Shown piece after piece: positions 16,890 to 25,450 of a stretch of 42,873 nucleotides of DNA (positions are counted from its first letter, which is position 1; every line of letters starts with the position of its first letter). A model generated the notes under the pieces. That model made no database searches and was not told where the DNA came from. It was given only the letters and a program-made list of their open reading frames with translations. Position numbers and translations under genes: made by a program. Source of the stretch: Verrucomicrobiota bacterium (lineage in GTDB: Bacteria > Verrucomicrobiota > Verrucomicrobiia > Chthoniobacterales > UBA10450); NCBI GenBank assembly GCA_003218395.1, contig QHNJ01000137.1:1-42873 (forward strand), read 5' to 3'.

Positions 16890-17576
16890 TCATCGAATTC
16901 CGAAGGCGCGAAGTTGTTCGAGCGACATTTGGCCTTCGATGTCGCTGTCACGAAGTGAAGCGTAGACGAGGACCGATCCGGCGCGTGAGAGCAGAACACG
17001 CGAAATTGCGCCAAGTTTGCCAATCCCCATCCCGCTTACGGCGAGATCGACATCTTTCTTTGTGACGAAGGCGAGCAGTCGCGCGAGCTGCGCCGGTGTG
17101 TCGGTGCGCGTCGCAACTTTGAAAATATCTGCGCCATGCGCTTTCGCCGCGCGTGCTTTGCGGCGCAAGAAACGCGAACCTGGTGTCGATTTGAGACTAT
17201 GGAACGAAATGATTCGCCGCACATTCTTCTCCCGCGCCAATTCGAGGACCGAGCGGAGAGCAGACGCCGAGCGCAACTCGACGTCGACATAATGGGCTCG
17301 GCGTAAAAATCGAGAAAGCAGATCGCGCCGCTCCCTGAGCGCCAACTTATTTGCACCGCCCTCCTGCGAATGTCGCGCGGTGATAATGAGTGGTGCACGC
17401 AATCTCGACAACTTGTTTTCCAACTCATCGACCATGCGCACGAGATGATCTAGTCGCAGTTCAAACAAATCCGGTGGTTTGCGCATTCGGATGGCAAAAT
17501 CCAGGCTCGCGCTCGACATGATGACGCCCACGAGGCGAGGACGCGGGCGGTCGTTGGCCGAGCTGCCTCCGGTCAT
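16890..17576 (-). CDS. aroD: 3-dehydroquinate dehydratase, type I
   Basis: Third step of the shikimate pathway: 3-dehydroquinate to 3-dehydroshikimate through a Schiff base. The 228-aa TIM-barrel protein shows LFELRLDHL (E39, R41), ISFHSLKSTPG with the general base His (H126), ADIFKVATRTDT with the Schiff-base Lys (K153), and the C-terminal AISRVLLSRAGSVLVYASL. This is the class I enzyme, not the small dodecameric class II. ATG 17576; it begins 35 bp after riboflavin synthase on the same strand, so co-transcription is likely, although the pathways differ. Confidence 0.9.
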   Translation of the reverse strand: MTGGSSANDRPRPRLVGVIMSSASLDFAIRMRKPPDLFELRLDHLVRMVDELENKLSRLRAPLIITARHSQEGGANKLALRERRDLLSRFLRRAHYVDVELRSASALRSVLELAREKNVRRIISFHSLKSTPGSRFLRRKARAAKAHGADIFKVATRTDTPAQLARLLAFVTKKDVDLAVSGMGIGKLGAISRVLLSRAGSVLVYASLRDSDIEGQMSLEQLRAFGIR

Positions 17577-17611
17577 ATATGTAAAAGCGGCGTGATGTTT
17601 GCCGATCTGGG

Positions 17612-18214
17612 CTATCGCCGCGGCGCGTACCGTAAAAGCATTCTCTCGACGTATTTGGCAAGGATGTCGAACTCGAGGTTCAATAAATCCCCGATCTGGG
17701 CATAATCGAGATTAGTGCAGCGTTTCGTGTGGGGGATGATCCACACGACGAAGCTTTTCGGAAGGACTTCCGCGATTGTAAGGCTGATCCCGTTGACTGC
17801 GATTGAACCTTTACTGACAACGTAATGCGCGAACTCAGCGGGTAGCTCAACTTCGAGGCGATGATCGAGTCCGCTCTCTTCAAAAGCCAAAATGAGTGAA
17901 GTGCAGTCGACGTGCCCTTGGACAAAATGCCCGCCAATGCACGCGTTTACGGATAGAGCGCACTCAAGATTTACCGGAGCCTCAGGCCGCAACACTCTTA
18001 GGTTCGTCCGGGCAACTGTCTCCTCGAGAAGATCGAAAGTGAGCTGATTGCCGCGGTGCGAGCTTACTGTGAGGCAACAGCCATTCACAGCCACACTGTT
18101 ACCGTTCCGTATTTTTTTCACGGTGTGCGGCGCAGCAATTTGCAATTGGGCGCCGCGATCGCTGACGCGAACCGCAACCACACTGCCGACTTCTTCAATC
18201 AGGCCGGTAAACAT
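17612..18214 (-). CDS. ribE: Riboflavin synthase, alpha subunit
   Basis: Converts two 6,7-dimethyl-8-ribityllumazines to riboflavin and a pyrimidine. The 200 aa start with the invariant MFTGLIEEVG and contain two lumazine-binding repeats: the first with NSVAVNGCCLTV (catalytic Cys region) and the second with GSIAVNGISLTIAEV. The motif GGHFVQGHVDC links them. Length is normal. ATG 18214 lies 10 bp after the antiporter stop. No FMN riboswitch was seen upstream, and other rib genes are not nearby. Confidence 0.94.
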   Translation of the reverse strand: MFTGLIEEVGSVVAVRVSDRGAQLQIAAPHTVKKIRNGNSVAVNGCCLTVSSHRGNQLTFDLLEETVARTNLRVLRPEAPVNLECALSVNACIGGHFVQGHVDCTSLILAFEESGLDHRLEVELPAEFAHYVVSKGSIAVNGISLTIAEVLPKSFVVWIIPHTKRCTNLDYAQIGDLLNLEFDILAKYVERMLLRYAPRR

Positions 18215-18224
18215 CGATCAACCT

Positions 18225-19559
18225 TTAGCCGCCGCGCATCGTAACCCAGGAAACCAGGAAAAGCACCGGTAGCAGGATCGGAAGGGAGAACCTTACGACG
18301 AAGCCAACAAAACTTGGTGTATGCATTTTGTGTTGTTGTGCGATTGCCTTGATCATGAAATTGGGACTGTTGCCGATGTAAGTGACGGCTCCGAACAAAA
18401 CCGCACCCATTGAGACAGCGACCATTTCGGCCGTGCCATTGGAAAGAAATTCGCGCACCGCGGTCGGGCTCTCAATGCCAAGACCGGCGTGGCCAAGAGC
18501 GCCGGCAAAGAACATTATGTAGGTCGGCGCATTATCGAGGACTGCGGATAGACCGCCGGTAACCCAGTAAAATTTCGCGGGCGTGTCAATTGCAAGATCG
18601 CGCGCGTGCAACTGCATATAATCGAGCACCGGGACTATCGTGAGAAAGATTCCGAGGAAGAGCCAGCCGACCTCTTTTACCGGAGCAAATGAAAACTCAT
18701 TTGCCCAATGTACGCTTTTCGGTGTCGTGAAATAAGATCCTACGGCGGCGACCAACATGATTGCTTCGCGCAAAAATGGCGGATGCTGGATGAAAACCGC
18801 GCCGACAATGATCGCGAGAAAGAAAATGTTGCGCAGCCCCTCCATATTGATCATGCGAACACCGGTTTCCAGCTGTCGAGCTGCTGCGGATGCGCGGCGA
18901 AAATTATGTCGATCAACATAATAAAATATCAGAAGGAGACAAAGGAGCGCGACAGACCAGGACAGCCAGCAATGCTGAATCATCCACCAGAAAGGCACGC
19001 CTTTGAGATAGCCAAGGAAGAGCGGCGGGCCCATCGGAGTTAATCCACCGCCCACGTTGCTCACGAGAAAGATGAAGAACGCGGTGTGCAAACCGGTGTA
19101 ACGATATTTGTTCACTTGAAGCCATGGGCGAATGAAGAGCATGGACGCGCCCGTTGTGCCAAGAAAGCTTCCCGCGACTGTTCCGAGAAACAGAAATGTG
19201 CAATTGAACAAAGGCGTGGCTTCTCCGCGGATTTGCACGTGAATCCCGCCAGAGACGACGAAGAGCGAGCCGACCAACACCATGAAACGGATATAATCGC
19301 TGCCCTCATGCAGGATTCGTTCCGACTGCCGGATTCCGAAGAGATAATAGGCGGTCGTGATGGCCGCGAGAAAAAGGGCAATGAGATGATAGTAGCGTTC
19401 CCAATGATGTTTCAAGACGAGCGGGAGAAATGCGATGCAAAGCAAAAGCAGCCCGAAAGGCAGCATGATTAATCGACTCGGTTCGATCTGCGGTGCTGTC
19501 GTCAGAATGAAATCGCTTATCACGAATCTCACGTGGGGGCAGAAATGCGACAAAAACAA
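18225..19559 (-). CDS. Polytopic ion transporter, CitMHS_2/NhaD-like (putative sodium:proton antiporter)
   Basis: A membrane protein with about 11-12 hydrophobic segments. FLGTTGASMLFIRPWL and FLVSNVGGGLTPMGPPLFLGYLKG are the paired re-entrant-type motifs of the ion-transporter superfamily, and DNAPTYIMFFAGALG plus FGAVTYIGNSPNFMIKAIA match the second repeat. Bacterial relatives are labelled sodium:proton antiporter or putative citrate transporter; the substrate cannot be settled by reading. The TTG start (19559) is weak; GTG codons soon after or ATG 19466 are alternatives. First gene of a minus-strand run with ribE, aroD and the LON-domain gene. Confidence 0.82.
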   Translation of the reverse strand: MFLSHFCPHVRFVISDFILTTAPQIEPSRLIMLPFGLLLLCIAFLPLVLKHHWERYYHLIALFLAAITTAYYLFGIRQSERILHEGSDYIRFMVLVGSLFVVSGGIHVQIRGEATPLFNCTFLFLGTVAGSFLGTTGASMLFIRPWLQVNKYRYTGLHTAFFIFLVSNVGGGLTPMGPPLFLGYLKGVPFWWMIQHCWLSWSVALLCLLLIFYYVDRHNFRRASAAARQLETGVRMINMEGLRNIFFLAIIVGAVFIQHPPFLREAIMLVAAVGSYFTTPKSVHWANEFSFAPVKEVGWLFLGIFLTIVPVLDYMQLHARDLAIDTPAKFYWVTGGLSAVLDNAPTYIMFFAGALGHAGLGIESPTAVREFLSNGTAEMVAVSMGAVLFGAVTYIGNSPNFMIKAIAQQHKMHTPSFVGFVVRFSLPILLPVLFLVSWVTMRGG

Positions 19560-19781
19560 ATTTCATGCAATAGAAACTAACCAAAATGGTCGAATCGGGC
19601 GCCTTCAGATTTGCACGCGCTTGGATTTTCTCGAATTACGTTGCGCGCAGTGGCCGGTGGTATCGGTGAAGAAAAATCTTTGAGAGAATTGGGAAATCGC
19701 AAATATGCCGAATAGCGCCGACAATAACTGTGTGCACACGTTAGGCGTTCCTCTTCACCCACCCCAAATCTAGATGCAAGA

Positions 19782-20378
19782 GTGCGCATTGTGATTTTCT
19801 TTGGCATTCTCTTCTTGTCGGGAATCGGCGCGCTCATTTTCGAGACGCTCTGGCTGCGGCTGAGCGGCCTGGCATTTGGCAACTCCATCTGGGCCGCGGC
19901 GTTAATTCTTTCCAGCTTCATGGCGGGTCTGGCGCTGGGCAACGGCGTCGCGGCATCGTCGAAGGTCCGACGATGGCGGCCCCTGCATCTTTACGCTGTG
20001 TTGAAACTGGCCGTCGCATCTTTTGGCTGCACAATTGTTTTTGATCTTCCGCTGCTGGGCGGGTTGATGCGGCCCATTTGGCAAATGCTGTGGAATTATC
20101 AGCCAACTGTCATCGGATTGCGTTTCGTCCTGTCATTCCTGATTTTGCTGGTGCCGACAACGGCCATGGGTTTGACGCTGCCGGTGTTAATCGAAGATCC
20201 AGTTTTGCGACAAACGAATTTTGGGCGGGCAATCGGTCTTCTTTATGGCTCGAACACATTGGGCGCAGTGGCCGGAGCTGTGCTCGGCGAAGCTTACTCG
20301 ATTCAAGCGTTTGGGATCCTTTATTTTCTCGGCAAGCAAAGAGAAAATTCGACAGTTCTGGCAAGAGCGCGCCAGTGA
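19782..20378 (+). pseudogene. Truncated spermidine-synthase-like membrane protein
   Basis: The reading frame encodes the N-terminal membrane half of the fused 'spermidine synthase' family: FFGILFLSGIGALIFETLW, GNSIWAAALILSSFMAGLALGN, VPTTAMGLTLPVLIE, and GLLYGSNTLGAVAGAVLGE. Family members continue with more TM helices and a SAM-binding aminopropyltransferase-like domain, about 700-900 aa in all. Here similarity ends near 20315 and a short unrelated tail (GILYFLGKQREN...) leads to a stop. In a second frame the tail reads SKEKIRQFWQERASDR, like the beginning of a methyltransferase, which suggests a deletion joining two genes. GTG 19782 start. Probably non-functional. Confidence 0.7.
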
Positions 20379-20427
20379 CAGAATAAGCATGCCGAGCCGG
20401 TCAAAAAATTCATCTCTAATTTCTTAA

Positions 20428-21126
20428 ATGAAGCTTTACCGTAAAATCCGCAAACTTGCGCATCCGTTGACCTACCGGCGCGCATGGCGCAGAGCGCAAC
20501 GCTCCATTTTTCGCCTGCCGCTTGGGCCGCTGCGGACAACCATCGATCCGGAACGTCTGCGAGAAATCCAACAACGCTACGCCAACGTGCCTGCCGGTTA
20601 TGCCAAATACACGAACGTGGATCCCTGGTTGCGCTTGAATCGCGAACGTGTGCAAGATTTGAAGCTGCATCGTTCGGCGCCGAAGCGCGTGCTCGATCTC
20701 GGGTGCGGAGGTGGATTTTTCTTGTTCATATTAAAAGGGCTTGGTCATTCCGTCCTTGGCCTCGACGTTGGGCGGGTATCTCTTTTTACCGAATTGCTCG
20801 ATCTTTTCGATGTTCCGCGTGTCGTCTGGAGGATCGAAGCGTTCAAGCCGTTGCCCGATCTGGGTGAAAAGTTTGATTGGATCACCGCGTTCTCAGTCAA
20901 TTTTAATCTTTACCATCCATCGCAACGGCGATGGGGGGCGGCGGAATGGGATTTTCTTCTGCGCGATTTGCAGCGACATCTGGCGTCGGGCGGCAAGATC
21001 TTCTTCGGGCTCAATCCCCTCTACGCGGGTGATTACTACACGCCCGAGCTACACGATTTTTTCCTAAGCCGGGGCGCGAACGTCGAACGCGAACGAATCT
21101 TTTTCGATAAGGGGCTGCGCTTTTGA
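20428..21126 (+). CDS. Class I SAM-dependent methyltransferase (UbiG-like fold)
   Basis: A 232-aa methyltransferase. Motif I VLDLGCGGGFFLFIL (about 88-102) followed by VLGLDVG binds SAM; DWITAFSVNFNLY and LASGGKIFFGLNP correspond to motifs II and III. The N-terminus is basic and Arg-rich (MKLYRKIRKLAHPLTYRRAWRRAQ). Substrate unknown; the form is common in polysaccharide or lipid modification clusters. ATG 20428 lies 50 bp after the truncated gene. The product ends RIFFDKGLRF, which looks like a natural C-terminus. Confidence 0.8.
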   Translation: MKLYRKIRKLAHPLTYRRAWRRAQRSIFRLPLGPLRTTIDPERLREIQQRYANVPAGYAKYTNVDPWLRLNRERVQDLKLHRSAPKRVLDLGCGGGFFLFILKGLGHSVLGLDVGRVSLFTELLDLFDVPRVVWRIEAFKPLPDLGEKFDWITAFSVNFNLYHPSQRRWGAAEWDFLLRDLQRHLASGGKIFFGLNPLYAGDYYTPELHDFFLSRGANVERERIFFDKGLRF

Positions 21127-21570
21127 CCCACACCGTACCCGCAATCGCCCCGGGAAAGAGCCAACCCACTTCCGTCGGGGGACCAATCATGTCGTAGATC
21201 GTGCTAAGCGGATGGGCAAGGCCATCCGACAAATCAGAGGGGCATCACCGGACACCGATCGTTTCGCGAGGAGCTTGTCGGGATGCTTCAGTCCTGAAAG
21301 CTTTCGGGATTGCGTACGAGGAATCGATGCTCGGTTGACGAATTCTTCCGTTCCTGCCGGGACTCGATTCATTGCGAATCAGTTTACCCAGCGTTGAAAC
21401 GCTGGTGCTATTTTGAAAAGGCCCACGGCCTGGGATCATTTTGTGAATGTGGCGCTGCCCAGTACCCGTGCGATCGATCCGCAATCACAACAATGGTCCG
21501 CAAAGAAGATTCCGCTGTTCATTCTTTTCGATCAGTTCCTGTCACTGCAAAAACGAACCGGGTCACCCTT
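21127..21570. other. Non-coding stretch, no gene recognised
   Basis: The ORFs listed here are short, in mutually exclusive frames, and resemble nothing I know. The only clear structure is the palindromic element at 21388. The remainder may be debris of older genes (for example, a minus-strand IYDMIGPPTEVGWLFPGAIAGT looks protein-like), but I cannot assign it. Confidence 0.5.
21376..21443 (+). repeat. Dispersed-repeat-like element with CCAGCGTTGAAACGCTGG palindrome
   Basis: The core ccagcgttgaaacgctgg (21388-21405) is a perfect 8-bp stem with a 2-nt loop. The context 'cagtttacccagcgttgaaacgctgg..gctatttt' resembles an abundant intergenic element I recall from Planctomycetes and Verrucomicrobiota. 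This copy is degenerate after the palindrome. Function unknown. Confidence 0.5.
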
Positions 21571-21571
21571 T

Positions 21572-21830
21572 AAAAATATTTCAAAAAAGTGAAAGAAAAG
21601 CTTGCAAGCCTTCTGCACCTTCCATTAAACGGGAATCTGGCGCGCCAAATAGGCCGCGTCAGCCGTTCAAAAATATCTTAAAAAAAGTGAAAAAAAAGCT
21701 TGCAAGCCCTTTGCATTTTCCGTTAATCGGGAGTCTGGCGCGACAAATAAGCCGCGTCAGCCGTTCAAAAATATTTTAAAAAAAGTGAAAAAAAGCTTGC
21801 AAGCCGTCAAAATATCCAATAATCCGTGCC
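21572..21830 (+). promoter_or_regulatory. Tandem array of about 97-bp promoter-like repeats upstream of the TonB receptor
   Basis: Three copies with a 97-98 bp period begin at 21572, 21669 and 21767. Each has an A-rich block (aaaaatat...aaaaaagtgaaaaaa, like an UP element), then gcttgcaagcc with TTGCAA as a possible -35, then after 15-16 bp a TTAA/ATAAT-type -10 (cattaaac, cgttaatc, caataatc). The first two copies continue with ctggcgcg...cgcgtcag, an imperfect dyad, and ccgttc. The third is cut after its -10, about 35 bp before the receptor start. Read as one native promoter plus two duplicated copies; the dyads could be operators. Confidence 0.6.
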
Positions 21831-21859
21831 AAAACCTAACCAAACCAATGGAGAAACCA

Positions 21860-24800
21860 ATGATAAAAAATGTGCTAAATAAGTTCGGATTCGTTCGCGT
21901 CGCTTTTGTAGCGAGCGTCGGATTTCCTTTGATTTTTGCATCAAACGCAGTCGCTCAGTTGGCGGCACCAGCGCAGCCCGCGCCACCCCCGGCTGGGGGT
22001 CAGGCGGAAGTCGAGCGCGTGATCGTGACCGGTTCAAACATTCCGACTGCGGAAGAGACTGGCCCGAATCCGGTGGATACCTACCGGCCGCAGGACATCG
22101 AAAAATTGGGTGTCCGCAACGCGCAGGATCTGCAAAATATTATACCGCAGGAGGCGGGCGGGACTGTCAACCAGAACATCGGTAATGGTGGTGACGGCAC
22201 TATCCAGCTCAACTTGCGCGGTCTGTTGTCCAAGGAGACCCTGGTTCTGGTAGATGGCAAACGTGTCGCAACTAGTGGATTGGGCTCCGCTGGGTTTAGC
22301 GCGGGCGTGGACATTAACCTGATTCCCTTCGTGATGATCGATCACCTCGACATCCTGAAAGATGGCGCCTCGGCTGTCTATGGCGCGGACGCGATCGCCG
22401 GCGTGGTCAACTTCTTTTTGGTCCATAAATTCCGCGGCTTGGAGATCGGGGGCACTTACGGGAACACAAACCTGGGAGCGTCCAATGAGATGGGCGAGTG
22501 GGAGGCATGGATCAAAGCCGGCACCGGAGATGAGAAGACAGACATTGTGGTCATCGCCGATTTCTGGGAGCGTACCGGCGGTTTATTTTCCGCCGACCGT
22601 GATATAAGTAGAAATGCGGGGCAGCAGGTTTTCTGGGGCGGTTTTGATGGTCGCAGCTCGAACTTCCCTGGCTCCATTTCCGCCAGTGGGAGTCCGTTCT
22701 CGTCCGCCAATTTCCGGCTAATCCCAAGCCTGTTTTTCAGCGCCAATTCCCCGCCGCCGCATTCCGCCCCGAACAAGGAGACTTCTCCGTTTTACCTCAA
22801 CAGCGTCGCGGTGCGGTTTCCGCAGCCTGTTGGCACAAACACAGCCCCGGGACTCGATGGAAATTATTTTAGGTTTAACTTCGCGGCTTTCACGCCAGCG
22901 CTTCCGCCGGCCGATCGTCAGAGCTTCTATGGGTCGTTCACCCGCGACATATGCGACAAATACCTGACGATATTTGGTGATTTTAAATATGTCCGCTCAT
23001 TTTTCGATGCGTCCCTGGCAGCCGTGCCGTTTGTGCCCGATCCATTCAAGAATCCAGGCCAAGCCGTAGGGCTTAGTGGTACTTCTGCTGGCATCAGTGT
23101 GCCAATCAGCAATCCGTTTAATCCGTTTACCGTAGGGGACACGAATTGGATATCGCCTAGTGGGCAATTAATCCCGGTGACTACCGGAGTGCGGTTTCGC
23201 GGGATTAACGATACCGGTCCCAGAAGTGAAAAGTTCACTTACTGGGATTCGCTCTTTGACGTCGGGCTCAAGGGTGAGATGGGAGAATTTGGCGATTATT
23301 TCAAGACTTGGAACTGGGAAGCGGGTTTCCGCTATTCCCGGAATGAGGGGCAGGACTTGTCCATAGGAGAAGCCAGCCAGCCTGGGCTAATAAGCGCGCT
23401 TTTGGATTCGAACCCGGCCACTGCGTTTAATCCCTTCCTTGGTTTCGCTGGCCACAACACTGCCGCGGCCAGGTCCGCTGTTTATGTTACCCTGCATAAC
23501 TCAGGCGAATATGAGCTGCCTTTGGGTTATGCGACCATTAACGGCGACCTGTTTAAGCTTCCCGCGGGACCTGTCTCCTTTGCTCTCGGCGGTGAGTATG
23601 ATGGGCCGAGATTCACCCGCGATCGCGACGTGCTCAACAACACGTTTTCATCGATTGGCTCGGTGGATGGGCAAAGCTTCAAGGTAAACCGGGATGTTTG
23701 GTCAATCTACGAGGAAGTGCGGGTACCCTTCACCAGCCCCACGTGGAACTTCCCCGGCTTCTACAGCTTCGAGGTGGACTTTGCCGAGCGCGAGGAATGG
23801 TACAGCAATAACACTTCTTCGGTTCCGGGAATTGTAAAGATCCCAGCGCAGCACAGCCAATATAACGCGCAGAAGCCGAAGATTTCCATCCGCTGGGAGC
23901 CGCTTGATCCCAAATGGATCGGAGCATTGACCTTGCGCGGTAGCTACACCGAAGCGTTTCATGCGCCGAATTTGTCGGAGATTGCGCCCGCGGGCTCGCA
24001 GAACTTCCCGGGGGTCGTCGATCCATTTTCCTCTCAGACCGATATCCAGGTCGAAGAACACATTAGCGGAAACCCCCAGTTGCACCCAGAAGTGGCCTAT
24101 GAATGGACCTACGGGGCGGTTTACAGCCCGAAATGGATCAAGGGCCTGACGCTGAGCGCGGATTGGTGGCATATTGACATGCGCGATATTGTATCGGCCC
24201 TCGGCGCGCAATTCGTTATCGAGCACTTTACCGGCACCGACTTGGTGCTACGTGGTCCCAGTACCGTTCCCGGTGAACTTGGCCCGGTCAATCTGGTCAT
24301 CGACCCCAGCCAAAACCTTGCTGGCGCGATCTTCGAGGGTCTCGATTACGAAGCGATCTATATTCTGGACTCTTCGATTTTTGGTCACGGCGATTTTGGC
24401 AGGGTGACTACCACGGTCAATGGCACCTGGTTATCCCGGGCTGAGCTCCAGACTGGACCCGATACCAAAATGTTCGGTATCGCGGGCGAGTTTTTGCCGA
24501 CGGCATTCAGCCTGACCAGTTCGCTGCCACGGAATCGGGCCAATGGCAGTCTGTTCTACGATGGTCCTGCCGACTCGTGGGCGCAGGGTTTCGATATTGG
24601 CGTGGTAGTCCACTGGATCAGCCAATATGAAGATGACAATATCTCGTTTACGGGTGGCAAGCCGCAAACACCGAGAACGAATCCGCCAGGGACTACCAAT
24701 AAGCTTGGGGAGGATGTTAGCGGCCTGGATGCTGGAGGACCCAGGGGCAGCGCCGCCCCGGGGGGTGCCGCGCGGAAAGTGGCGGCGTGGACTACATTCG

Positions 24801-25114
24801 ACCTGATCGCATCCTATACGTTCAACCTGCCGCCGCCAGCGCCGGCGCCGGTGCCTGGTTTTGCCAAGGATGGCGGTAAGAACGTCGCGATGAAGGACGG
24901 GAAGGAGAAGAATGTCATGCCGGTCTCCACTGCCGATTACAATCCGTGTGGATGGCGCGCGTGGTTAAATGGCACCACCATCACTGCTGGGATACAGAAC
25001 GTGACCGACGAAGATCCGTCGTTCGTGGGTGGCAACTTCGAGAACGGCTACGACGAATCGATTGCCACGATCAAAGGCCGGTTCTGGTACGTCGGTCTGA
25101 AGAAGCGATTCTAA
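21860..25114 (+). CDS. TonB-dependent outer-membrane receptor
   Basis: A 1084-aa beta-barrel transporter powered by TonB-ExbBD. ATG 21860 is chosen over the ORF-track start (21785) because GGAG lies about 6 bp upstream and a signal peptide follows (VRVAFVASVGFPLIFASNAVAQ). After a Pro/Ala-rich spacer comes VERVIVTGSNIPTAEE (TonB-box/plug start), then the plug with QLNLRGLLSKETLVLVDGKR and ILKDGASAVYGADAIAGVVN. The barrel ends in IQNVTDEDPSFVGGNFENGYD and a terminal Phe (GLKKRF), as BAM substrates do. The size and NIPTAEETGPNPV start resemble receptors for large nutrients such as saccharides or peptides; substrate unknown. Preceded by a promoter array and followed by a strong terminator, so probably a highly expressed single-gene unit. 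Confidence 0.93.
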   Translation: MIKNVLNKFGFVRVAFVASVGFPLIFASNAVAQLAAPAQPAPPPAGGQAEVERVIVTGSNIPTAEETGPNPVDTYRPQDIEKLGVRNAQDLQNIIPQEAGGTVNQNIGNGGDGTIQLNLRGLLSKETLVLVDGKRVATSGLGSAGFSAGVDINLIPFVMIDHLDILKDGASAVYGADAIAGVVNFFLVHKFRGLEIGGTYGNTNLGASNEMGEWEAWIKAGTGDEKTDIVVIADFWERTGGLFSADRDISRNAGQQVFWGGFDGRSSNFPGSISASGSPFSSANFRLIPSLFFSANSPPPHSAPNKETSPFYLNSVAVRFPQPVGTNTAPGLDGNYFRFNFAAFTPALPPADRQSFYGSFTRDICDKYLTIFGDFKYVRSFFDASLAAVPFVPDPFKNPGQAVGLSGTSAGISVPISNPFNPFTVGDTNWISPSGQLIPVTTGVRFRGINDTGPRSEKFTYWDSLFDVGLKGEMGEFGDYFKTWNWEAGFRYSRNEGQDLSIGEASQPGLISALLDSNPATAFNPFLGFAGHNTAAARSAVYVTLHNSGEYELPLGYATINGDLFKLPAGPVSFALGGEYDGPRFTRDRDVLNNTFSSIGSVDGQSFKVNRDVWSIYEEVRVPFTSPTWNFPGFYSFEVDFAEREEWYSNNTSSVPGIVKIPAQHSQYNAQKPKISIRWEPLDPKWIGALTLRGSYTEAFHAPNLSEIAPAGSQNFPGVVDPFSSQTDIQVEEHISGNPQLHPEVAYEWTYGAVYSPKWIKGLTLSADWWHIDMRDIVSALGAQFVIEHFTGTDLVLRGPSTVPGELGPVNLVIDPSQNLAGAIFEGLDYEAIYILDSSIFGHGDFGRVTTTVNGTWLSRAELQTGPDTKMFGIAGEFLPTAFSLTSSLPRNRANGSLFYDGPADSWAQGFDIGVVVHWISQYEDDNISFTGGKPQTPRTNPPGTTNKLGEDVSGLDAGGPRGSAAPGGAARKVAAWTTFDLIASYTFNLPPPAPAPVPGFAKDGGKNVAMKDGKEKNVMPVSTADYNPCGWRAWLNGTTITAGIQNVTDEDPSFVGGNFENGYDESIATIKGRFWYVGLKKRF

Positions 25115-25138
25115 AGCGAAGGCCGGGATAATTCATAG

Positions 25139-25180
25139 CGGCCGGGCTCCTCATAGGGCCCGGCCGTTTGCTTTTCGTTT
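25139..25180 (+). terminator. Rho-independent terminator of the TonB receptor gene
   Basis: cggccgggc pairs perfectly with gcccggccg across a 10-nt loop and is followed by tttgcttttcgttt. It begins 24 bp after the receptor stop. Confidence 0.9.
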
Positions 25181-25450
25181 ACAGAACGGACTTTACCGCA
25201 GAGATCGCGGAGCACGCAGAAAATCCTGAATTGATTCCTCATCGGAATTCAAAATGCAGCGGCGAATTCCGGAGTTTAGCAGCCAAACGTTGAAGTGGAT
25301 GAAAAATTCTTAGATCGCGAGAGGAGTAAAAAGCTATGGCGATTTGGTAAACGCGTCCCTAAGATTGACAATGGCGCGCGCGGTGCGTCCCGCAAGACGA
25401 GCATTGATTTTCGCGTCGGTTTGAGGAAAACTTAGTTCCGCTAAAAAGGC
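25181..25450. repeat. Intergenic spacer with a CCGCAGAGATCGCGGAGCACGCAGA repeat
   Basis: At 25195-25222 the spacer carries accgcagagatcgcggag followed by cacgcaga, a degenerate copy of the 'CCGCAGAG.CGCAGAG' intergenic repeats I associate with Verrucomicrobiota and Planctomycetes. The rest, up to the next gene, shows no ORF or clear promoter. Confidence 0.45.

Noticed and set aside
21447-21779. 110-aa ORF containing repeated peptide segments
   Set aside because: Its repeats are a by-product of the tandem promoter-like DNA array; no start site and unlike a protein family.
21571-21806. CRISPR array
   Set aside because: Repeats are direct and about 97 bp apart, but no short conserved repeat with unrelated spacers; the whole unit is repeated.
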